DNA of 64,000 nt from Stenotrophomonas cyclobalanopsidis. Lineage in GTDB: Bacteria > Pseudomonadota > Gammaproteobacteria > Xanthomonadales > Xanthomonadaceae. The notes below the pieces were generated by a model. That model searched no databases, was not told the DNA's origin, and saw nothing but the letters and a program-made list of their open reading frames with translations. The DNA is taken from positions 74,176 through 138,175 of the forward strand of contig NZ_VYKI01000002.1 of the NCBI RefSeq assembly GCF_008710035.1, in the 5' to 3' direction. Shown here one piece after another: positions 58,109-64,000 of the stretch (positions are counted from its first letter, which is position 1; each line of letters begins with the position of its first letter). Position numbers and translations under genes: made by a program.

Positions 58109-58680
58109 CTCGCAGCGGCGATCTGCTGTTCGATGTCGGTGGCGGTGACCGGTCCCAGGAACGTGTGCGCGACCTTGCCGTTCGGATCGATCAGGTGGGT
58201 CAGCGGCAGGCCGCGCGGGATCGCGAAGTCGGCCGGCGGGTCGAACGGATCGACCACCACGATCGGATAGGTCACCGGGTGCTTGCCCAGGAACGCCTGC
58301 ATCTCCGGCGTCTCGATGTCCTCGTAGGCCAGGCCCACCACTTCGATGTTGCTGCGCATCGCATGCAGCGCCGACAGCTCCGGCATCTCCTTGCGGCACG
58401 GTGCACACCAGGTCGCCCAGAAGTTCACCACCACCCACTTGCCACGGTGCGCGGCCAGGTCGTAGTCGCTGCCGTCGATGGCCTTCATCTTCAGGGTCGG
58501 GAACTCGGCCGTGGTGCGCTCGGCCGGATTCTCATCCGCACCCTCCGCCGGAGCCGCGGGCGTCGGCGCCTGGGCCGGCGGTGCGCTGCTGGCCGGGGTC
58601 GGTTCCTGCGCAGGCTTGCAGGCGGCCAGGGCCAGCAACAAAGCCAGCGGCAGGGCCTTCAACAGGGGGGGGCGGATCAT
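58105..58680 (-). CDS. TlpA-like thiol:disulfide lipoprotein
   Basis: 191 aa. Lipoprotein signal with LALAAC (Cys21), a Pro/Ala/Thr-rich linker to about 55, then a thioredoxin fold with [14 protein letters not shown] (Cys92, Cys95). The cis-Pro region reads [14 protein letters not shown]. Predicted to be a membrane-anchored periplasmic reductase, for example in cytochrome maturation or oxidised-protein repair; the partner is unknown. The ATG overlaps the stop of the YihY-family gene (ATGA). Confidence 0.88.
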   Translation of the reverse strand: MIRPPLLKALPLALLLALAACKPAQEPTPASSAPPAQAPTPAAPAEGADENPAERTTAEFPTLKMKAIDGSDYDLAAHRGKWVVVNFWATWCAPCRKEMPELSALHAMRSNIEVVGLAYEDIETPEMQAFLGKHPVTYPIVVVDPFDPPADFAIPRGLPLTHLIDPNGKVAHTFLGPVTATDIEQQIAAAR

Positions 58681-59951
58681 GGGGTATCTCCGTAATCAGG
58701 ATAGATGTCGCTGACACGGCGCTTGAGGCGCTCGCGCAGCGGCAGGCGAAGCTCATCCAGCGCCGCCAGTGCGGCCCGGCCGAGGCTGTCGTCGCGGTAG
58801 GGCAGGAACTGCTCGGCTACCGGGATGCGCAGCTGTGTCCACTCGTAGAGGTCGGAAAGACTGACCTGGTCCAGATCCCGCGCGAGAAGCCAGTCGCCAT
58901 TCTCGTCGCGGCGCAGCAGGCCATGGGCCTGCAGTTCGCAGACCAGATCATGCAGCAGCGCATCGGTCAGCAGCGGTTCCAGCCGCAGGATCTCGTCGTC
59001 GTCAAGGCTTTTGCCGAGCGCGCGTGCCTGCTGGAAGCGCCCGAGCAGGCGCAGCAGGCCGTAGAACTCGAAGCCCTGCGGCAGGCGCAGTTCCACCGGC
59101 TGGTAGCGGAAGGCGGCCATCGACGAGGCCAGCGACGCACCCAGCAGCACCGCCACCCAGCACAGGTAGATCCACAGCAGCAGGATCGGCACGAAGGCGA
59201 CCGTGCCATAGAGCTTCTGGTACGACTGGAAGCTGCCCAGGTAGGCACCGATGCCCCACTTGATCAGCTCCAGCAATACCGCCGCCAGCACCGCGCCGGG
59301 AATCGCATGCCGCCACTTCACCGTGTGATGTGGCACTACCCGGTAGACCAGCATGATGCAGACAAATTCGATCAGCACCGGCGCCAGCCGCAACGACAGG
59401 TCGGCCAGCCAGCGCCCTTCCTGGGTGCCGAACAGCGGCAATGCCAGCACCCGCGCCGACACCGCCAGCGACGCGGCCGCGAGCATCGCGCCGAGGGTCA
59501 GCACAGTCCAGTAGACCAGGAAGCGGGTCAGCTTGGGCCGCGTGCTGCCCACCCGCCAGATCTGGTTGAAGGTTTCCTCGACGCTGTTGAGGGTGATCAG
59601 CAGCGATACGACCAGGGCGATGAAGCCGGCGGCGGTGAGCTGGCCGGCACTGGCCGAGAACTGCCGCAGGTAGCCTTCGGCCGCGCGCGCGGCGCTGGGC
59701 ACGAAGTTGGAGAACACGTAGTCACTGAGCTGGTCGCTCCAGCGATCGAACACCGGGAACGCCGACAGCACCCCGAACACCACGATCGCCAGCGGCACCA
59801 GCGCGAACACGGTGGTGTAGGCCAGCGCCGCCGCTGCCTGGAACAGGCGGTCGTCGAGGAAGCGGCGCCAGAGGAAGCGGCCGAAGCTGGCGGCGCGTGC
59901 GCGATCCCGCGCGCGCTCCATCCACAGGTTGAGCGTATCCAGAGGTTCCAT
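58677..59951 (-). CDS. YihY/UPF0761 (BrkB-like) inner-membrane protein
   Basis: 424 aa with about six membrane helices. Family marks are LAYTTVFALVPLAIVVFGVLS near the N-terminus, SVEETFNQIWRV, and PGAVLAAVLLELIKWG. The C-terminal ~130 residues are soluble, with a winged-helix-like look (LEPLLTDALLHDLVCELQAHGLL). The biochemical function of the family is unknown. The ATG at 59951 gives the family N-terminus; the 42-residue upstream extension is rejected. Coupled to the TlpA-like gene by ATGA overlap. Confidence 0.88.
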   Translation of the reverse strand: MEPLDTLNLWMERARDRARAASFGRFLWRRFLDDRLFQAAAALAYTTVFALVPLAIVVFGVLSAFPVFDRWSDQLSDYVFSNFVPSAARAAEGYLRQFSASAGQLTAAGFIALVVSLLITLNSVEETFNQIWRVGSTRPKLTRFLVYWTVLTLGAMLAAASLAVSARVLALPLFGTQEGRWLADLSLRLAPVLIEFVCIMLVYRVVPHHTVKWRHAIPGAVLAAVLLELIKWGIGAYLGSFQSYQKLYGTVAFVPILLLWIYLCWVAVLLGASLASSMAAFRYQPVELRLPQGFEFYGLLRLLGRFQQARALGKSLDDDEILRLEPLLTDALLHDLVCELQAHGLLRRDENGDWLLARDLDQVSLSDLYEWTQLRIPVAEQFLPYRDDSLGRAALAALDELRLPLRERLKRRVSDIYPDYGDTP

Positions 59952-60028
59952 CGGCGCAAGGGTACCCGATGCGGAATCGATGCAGGATAGCCATACTGGC
60001 ATCCACACGATGAGGAGACCTGCACGCG

Positions 60029-60622
60029 ATGGGCGAGATTCTGGTGCTGTACTACAGCCGGGGCGGTTCGGTAGCACGGCTGGCGCGCCAGATCGCGCGG
60101 GGCATCGGTGAGGTGCCGGGCATGACCGCGCGCCTGCGCACGGTGCCGCCGGTGGCCGCGGTGACCCAGACCGCGCAGCCGCCGGTACCCGATGACGGCG
60201 CGCCCTACGTGAGCGTGCAGGACCTGGCCGAGTGCCAGGGCGTGCTGCTGGGCAGTCCGACCCGCTTCGGCAACATGGCCGCGCCGGTCAAGCACTTCCT
60301 GGATGGCCTGGGCGCCGAATGGGTGAACGGCACCCTGGCCGGCAAGCCGGCGGGAGTGTTCACCTCCACCGCCTCGATGCACGGCGGCCAGGAATCGACC
60401 CTGCTGTCGATGCAGGTGCCGCTGCTGCACCACGGCTGCCTGATCGTCGGCATACCCTTCACCGAGCCGGCGCTGAGCCACACCACCAGTGGCGGTACGC
60501 CGTATGGTGCCAGCCACGTGGCCGGTGCCGCCGACGACCCGCAACCGACCGACGACGAGGCCGTGCTGGCCCGCGCGCTGGGCCGCCGGGTGGCCGACAT
60601 CGCACAGCGGCTGGCCCGATGA
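60029..60622 (+). CDS. wrbA: NAD(P)H:quinone oxidoreductase, WrbA type
   Basis: 197 aa flavodoxin-fold FMN enzyme reducing quinones by two electrons. N-terminal FMN loop ILVLYYSRGGSVARLA, SPTRFGNMAAPVKHFLDG, TSTASMHGGQESTLLSMQ, and GGTPYGASHVAG. The stop overlaps the next gene's ATG. Confidence 0.93.
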   Translation: MGEILVLYYSRGGSVARLARQIARGIGEVPGMTARLRTVPPVAAVTQTAQPPVPDDGAPYVSVQDLAECQGVLLGSPTRFGNMAAPVKHFLDGLGAEWVNGTLAGKPAGVFTSTASMHGGQESTLLSMQVPLLHHGCLIVGIPFTEPALSHTTSGGTPYGASHVAGAADDPQPTDDEAVLARALGRRVADIAQRLAR

Positions 60623-60954
60623 ACACCGCGCCGCGCACGGTCCTGCTGCTGGCCCTGCTGGGCCTGGCGGCGCTGTACGCAGGCTGGTTCATCAATGACA
60701 AGCATTGGCTGGCCACACAGCTGGTGTTCACCGCGCCGCCGCTGGCGCTGGCCATCGCCCTGCGCCTGCGCTGGCGCAAGGCCGGGTTCTGGGCCTCGGT
60801 GCTGGCCTTGGGCTGGTTCAGCCACGGGGTGATGAGCGCCTGGAGCCACCCCGAGACCCGCTGGCTGGCGCTGATCGAGATCGCCCTGGCCCTGCTGGTG
60901 ATCTTCGCCGCCAGCCTGCCGGGGCTGCGCGCCCGCTTCAGCAAGCGACGCTGA
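60619..60954 (+). CDS. DUF2069-family small membrane protein
   Basis: 111 aa with four hydrophobic helices (about 8-25, 33-50, 58-75, 84-101) and a basic C-terminus (RARFSKRR). The pattern WFINDKHW...GFWASVLALGWFSHGVMSAW matches the uncharacterised DUF2069 family that often follows wrbA. ATGA overlap with wrbA shows coupled translation. Function unknown. Confidence 0.8.
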   Translation: MNTAPRTVLLLALLGLAALYAGWFINDKHWLATQLVFTAPPLALAIALRLRWRKAGFWASVLALGWFSHGVMSAWSHPETRWLALIEIALALLVIFAASLPGLRARFSKRR

Positions 60955-61024
60955 CGCTGCGGCCGCCGGGCCTTATCATCTGTGTTCCCGGCCCCGCGCC
61001 GCTGTACCTGTCCTGGTTTCGCGC

Positions 61025-61519
61025 ATGCACATGATGGAAGAGCTCCTGGTCGTCACCACCGGTGGCACGATCGACAAGATCTACTTCGACGACAAGTCGG
61101 ACTACCAGATCGGTGATCCGCAGATCGGCATGATCCTGCGGGAGCTGGGGGTGACCTTCCGCTTCAACGTGATTCCGATCCTGCGCAAGGACTCGCTGCA
61201 CATCAACGATGACGACCGCGAGCTGATCCGCGCGACCATCGCCGCGCAGGCGACCCGCCACGTGCTGGTCACCCACGGCACCGATTCGATGGTGCAGACC
61301 GGCCAGGTGCTGGCGACGATTCCGGACAAGACCATCGTGATGACCGGTGCGCTGAGCCCGGCCCGCTTCCGTGGTTCGGATGCGGAGTTCAACATCGGCT
61401 GTGCGATCGGTGCGGTGCAGTCGCTGCCGACCGGCGTGTACATCGCCATGAACGGCCGCATCTTCGACCCGCAGCACGTGCGCAAGAACGTGGCGGCGAA
61501 CCGCTTCGAGTCGGTCTGA
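61025..61519 (+). CDS. free-standing asparaginase N-terminal domain protein
   Basis: 164 aa, half the length of a normal type I/II L-asparaginase. The two catalytic Thr motifs are present: VTTGGTIDKIY (Thr15) and HGTDSMVQT (Thr86, Asp87), then IVMTGALSP and the FNIGCAIGA helix. The C-terminal domain that completes the dimer interface is absent, and the stop is followed by a SMAG-like repeat, so no downstream remnant is seen. It could be an active compact amidohydrolase or a binding protein. Start may be any of the ATGs at 61025, 61031 or 61034. Confidence 0.75.
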   Translation: MHMMEELLVVTTGGTIDKIYFDDKSDYQIGDPQIGMILRELGVTFRFNVIPILRKDSLHINDDDRELIRATIAAQATRHVLVTHGTDSMVQTGQVLATIPDKTIVMTGALSPARFRGSDAEFNIGCAIGAVQSLPTGVYIAMNGRIFDPQHVRKNVAANRFESV

Positions 61520-61526
61520 CGAACCC

Positions 61527-61580
61527 GTAGTGCCGAGCCCATGCTCGGCAGCTCCCTGACAACCGAGCATAGGCCCGGTT
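61527..61580. repeat. SMAG-like pair, second unit degenerate
   Basis: GTAGTGCCGAGCCCATGCTCGGCA, then a decayed CCGAGCATAGGCCCGG unit without the closing CTAC. It lies directly after the asparaginase-domain gene. Confidence 0.6.
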
Positions 61581-61582
61581 CC

Positions 61583-61609
61583 AAAAAAACACCCCGGCCG
61601 AAGCCGGGG
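61583..61609 (-). terminator. intrinsic terminator of the S8 protease gene
   Basis: CCCCGGC-ttcg-GCCGGGG, then TG and seven T on the minus strand, about 25 bp after the protease stop. Confidence 0.85.
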
Positions 61610-61634
61610 CGTGCCCTTGGAGAGGGACGTGGGC

Positions 61635-63386
61635 TCAGTACTGGGCGTTGAGGGTGACGCCCGAGAAGGTGCTGTAACCCTTCACCCGGACATGCCAGAT
61701 GCCGGCGGCGGGGCTGTTGATGGTGCAGGTTTCGTTGTTGCCGCTCAGGTAGGGGCGGCAGGTGTAGGTCGTGTCGGTCGGCGCGCTGCCCTGGCGCACG
61801 TACAGGTCGGCATCACCGCTGCCGCCGCTGATCGCCACGCGCAGCTGTGAACGACCGGCAGGCACTTCCACCGTGTAGCTGAGCGAGGCACCGCTGGCCG
61901 CGCCCAGGCCGGTCACCGGAACGTTGTTCTGCAGTACCGTGCCACCCGGGTTGGGGTTGGTGCCGCCACCGGTGCCGTTCTTGGCTGCGGTGACTGCTGC
62001 GTTGGCATCGACAATGCCGGCGCCACAGCCGCCCGAGCAGGCGCCCGGCAATGCGCGCGCAGTGCTCTTGATGATGCTTTCCACCTGCGCCGGGCTCAGC
62101 GGCGAGGGCGCCACCGACTGCATCAGCGCCACGACGCCGGCCACGTGCGGCGCCGCCATCGAGGTACCGTTGTAGGACGCGTAGGTCGCGCTGGCCGGAA
62201 CCGTGGTGCCGGTGTTGAGGGTCGAGAGGATGTTCGCGCCCGGCGCGGAGATGTCGATGCCGGTGCCGTAGTTGGAGAAGCTGGCCTTGGCACCGGCTGA
62301 GGTCACCGCAGCGACCGCCACGACGTTGGCGCAGTTGGCCGGTACCGAGGTGGAGACATTGGATGACTCGTTGCCGGCGGCCACCACCACGGTGGTGCCA
62401 CGGCCGACCGCGCCGTTGATGGCGTTCTGGTAAGTGGTCGAGCAGGTGCCGCTGCCACCCAGCGACATGTTGATGACCTCGGCCGGGTTGGCGTTGGCCG
62501 GCACGCCGCTGACCGTGCCACCCGAGGCCCAGGTGATGGCGTCGACGATGTCGGAGGTATAGCCACCGCACTTGCCGAGCACGCGCACCGGCACGACCTT
62601 GGCGTTGAAGGCGGTACCGGCCACGCCGGTGCTGTTGTTGGTCACCGCGGCGATGGTGCCGGCCACGTGGGTACCGTGCCAGCTGGAATTGGACGCCGGA
62701 TAGCCCGCGCCGCATTCGTTGGCGGCGTACCAGTCGCCTTCGTCGTTGGGGTTGTTGTCGCGACCACCACCATCACGCGCCATCGCGGCATCGCTGATGA
62801 AGTCGTAGCCGGGCAGGATGTTGGCGTTCAGGTCCGGGTGGCTGGTGATGCCGGTATCGATGACCGCCACGACCACGCCGGTGCCGGTGGACTGGTCCCA
62901 GGCCGGACGCACGTTGATCGAGGCGTTGGAGGTGCCGAAGCCCCACTGTTCGCTCAGGCGCGGATCGTTGGGCACCAGGTTGGCGCGCATGATCTGATCG
63001 ACTTCCACGTACTCGACGTTCGGGTCGGCGGCGAGCTTGCGCATCAGCAGCTCGGATTCGGCCTGGTCCAGCGCGCGGTCGGAGCGCACCACGCTCGGAC
63101 CGGTGGCCAGGCGGCGGACCTGCTGCAGGCCGAGGGCGCGCCCCTGGGCGCTGGGCAGGCCGGCAGCGGCGGTCTTCAGTGACGAAGCCAGTGCGGTGGT
63201 GTTGGCCACCAGCTGGCTGCCGTCCTTGTACTTGACGATGAACTGCCGATGCTCCGGAGCGGACTTCAACCCGCTGAGCTGGACATCGCCAGCGAAGGCC
63301 GGGGCGGCCAGCAGCAGGGAGGTGACGACGGTAGCACTGAGAACCACCCACGACTTGCGCAGGCGCGGTTGCGAAACCTGGGACAT
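61635..63386 (-). CDS. secreted S8 (subtilisin-like) serine protease with PPC domain
   Basis: 583 aa preproenzyme. Signal peptide (about 1-32, SLLLAAPAFA), a propeptide (about 33-140) with an inhibitor-like fold (FIVKYKDGSQL...VEYVEVDQ), and a catalytic domain with Asp177 (VIDTGITSHPDL), His237 (SSWHGTHVAGT), oxyanion Asn339 (VAAGNE) and Ser409 (YNGTSMAAPHVAG). A Gly/Asn/Pro linker (about 471-482) leads to a C-terminal PPC domain (SGDADLYVRQG...CTINSPAAGIWHVRV) usually removed on secretion. It resembles the StmPr-type exoproteases of S. maltophilia; which paralogue cannot be told. The ATG at 63386 fits the signal peptide. Confidence 0.93.
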   Translation of the reverse strand: MSQVSQPRLRKSWVVLSATVVTSLLLAAPAFAGDVQLSGLKSAPEHRQFIVKYKDGSQLVANTTALASSLKTAAAGLPSAQGRALGLQQVRRLATGPSVVRSDRALDQAESELLMRKLAADPNVEYVEVDQIMRANLVPNDPRLSEQWGFGTSNASINVRPAWDQSTGTGVVVAVIDTGITSHPDLNANILPGYDFISDAAMARDGGGRDNNPNDEGDWYAANECGAGYPASNSSWHGTHVAGTIAAVTNNSTGVAGTAFNAKVVPVRVLGKCGGYTSDIVDAITWASGGTVSGVPANANPAEVINMSLGGSGTCSTTYQNAINGAVGRGTTVVVAAGNESSNVSTSVPANCANVVAVAAVTSAGAKASFSNYGTGIDISAPGANILSTLNTGTTVPASATYASYNGTSMAAPHVAGVVALMQSVAPSPLSPAQVESIIKSTARALPGACSGGCGAGIVDANAAVTAAKNGTGGGTNPNPGGTVLQNNVPVTGLGAASGASLSYTVEVPAGRSQLRVAISGGSGDADLYVRQGSAPTDTTYTCRPYLSGNNETCTINSPAAGIWHVRVKGYSTFSGVTLNAQY

Positions 63387-63561
63387 CGGAATTTCCCTTT
63401 CTAGTGGTGTGAATGCCGGAATCGGCATAAGCACCGGCCCGAGCGCGCGATGGAGGTGTGCACGCGTGGCTCGAAGTCCGGTCAGTCAGCGGATTCCCCT
63501 GCGACCCGCCGTACTGTTGACGCTAATGACCTGAAACGAACTCCACAAGATTTTCAGCGTC

Positions 63562-63645
63562 ATTTCAGTAACGTGAAATGTCTGATCTGAGACGTTTTGG
63601 GTGTAGGGTTTGTGAAGGTGAAGAAACTTTCACGTCACCTCAACA
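63562..63645. promoter_or_regulatory. dyads upstream of the S8 protease gene
   Basis: CATTTCA-gtaacg-TGAAATG (about 63562-63581) and AGGTGAAG...TTCACGTCACCT (about 63616-63640), 175-255 bp before the protease ATG. They may be operators for a protease regulator; no clear -35/-10 was found. Confidence 0.3.
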
Positions 63646-63718
63646 GACATGAACGGGACTTTGAGTGTCCACCCATGTCTTTGCCGACATCGGCAGTTGT
63701 GGCGCCGGGAACCGTCGC

Positions 63719-64000
63719 GGTAGCGCCGGGCCATGCCCGGCGGCAGTACGGCAGTCGAGCATGGCTCGACTCTACAGGGAGCGTGCGCGCAGCCCATCGC
63801 CCTGGTAGCGCCGGGCCATGCCCGGCGGCAGACGGCTGTTACGCAGAAAGCCCGTCACGGGGACGGGCTTTCCGGGTACGGCAGTCGAGCATGGCTCGAC
63901 TCTACAGGGAGCGTGCGCGCAGCCCATCGCCCTGGTAGCGCCGGGCCATGCCCGGCGGCAGACGGCTGTTGCGCAGAAAGCCCGTCATGGGGACAGGCTT
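63719..64000. repeat. 130-bp tandem repeat with SMAG-like and hairpin modules
   Basis: GGTAGCGCCGGGCC recurs at 63719, 63804 and 63934; the last two define a 130-bp period. Each full unit holds a GGTAGCGCCGGGCCATGCCCGG palindrome, an AAAGCCCGTC/GACGGGCTTT hairpin and a CAGTCGAGCATGGCTCGACTCTAC palindrome. The first unit lacks the ~45-bp middle part. The array runs off the window end. No gene is seen from 63387 to 64000. Confidence 0.75.

Overview
The window looks like a chromosome segment of a Xanthomonadaceae gammaproteobacterium, most probably Stenotrophomonas (S. maltophilia complex). This rests on the high GC content, the many GTAG-headed palindromes resembling the SMAG repeats described for S. 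maltophilia, a Xanthomonas-type bacterial OGT, a class II DAHP synthase, TonB-dependent receptors and a subtilisin-like exoprotease with a PPC domain. The genus call is inference from protein and repeat character; no database was consulted.

Left flank (1-6.3 kb): an MscS-type channel, a class II DAHP synthase (first shikimate step), a divergently transcribed TonB-dependent receptor and DsbB. The mscS-DAHPS gap holds two facing copies of a structured 102-bp element whose arms differ in sequence but stay base-paired.

Translation/transcription supercluster (6.4-40.2 kb, all minus strand). In transcription order: a promoter at 40.16 kb, tRNA-Tyr, -Gly, -Thr, tufB, tRNA-Trp, secE, nusG, then rplKA, rplJL, rpoBC, then rpsL-rpsG-fusA-tufA (str), then rpsJ to rpsC (S10), rplP to secY (spc) and rpsM to rplQ (alpha). 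Good sigma70-like promoters can be read before tRNA-Tyr, rpsL and rpsJ, and a fair one at the 3' end of secY. Intergenic hairpins mark likely attenuators or processing sites (rplA/rplJ, rplL/rpoB, rpsN/rpsH and the S10, str and alpha leaders). The two tuf genes encode identical proteins and are concerted over 1,010 bp.

Accessory island (40.2-45.9 kb): an exported isoaspartyl peptidase, an exported cyanophycinase-like S51 peptidase and a divergent TonB-dependent receptor, which read as a possible scavenging system for cyanophycin or beta-aspartyl peptides. Three ~105-bp structured repeats carrying DnaA-box-like ends follow.

Housekeeping block (45.9-58 kb): ychF, pth, rplY, prs, tRNA-Gln, ispE, lolB and a TPR protein (minus strand), diverging from hemA-prfA-OGT (plus strand). 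The order matches the Pseudomonas hemA/lolB/ispE/prs/rplY/pth/ychF neighbourhood, except that an O-GlcNAc-transferase-like gene stands where prmC often follows prfA. Then come PPK2, a TlpA-like lipoprotein, a YihY-family membrane protein, WrbA, a DUF2069 membrane protein, a free-standing asparaginase N-domain and a secreted S8 protease. The right edge is a 130-bp tandem repeat with embedded SMAG-like palindromes.

SMAG-like repeats lie between many non-ribosomal genes, and at four loci the GTAG tetranucleotide supplies the TAG stop codon of the preceding gene.
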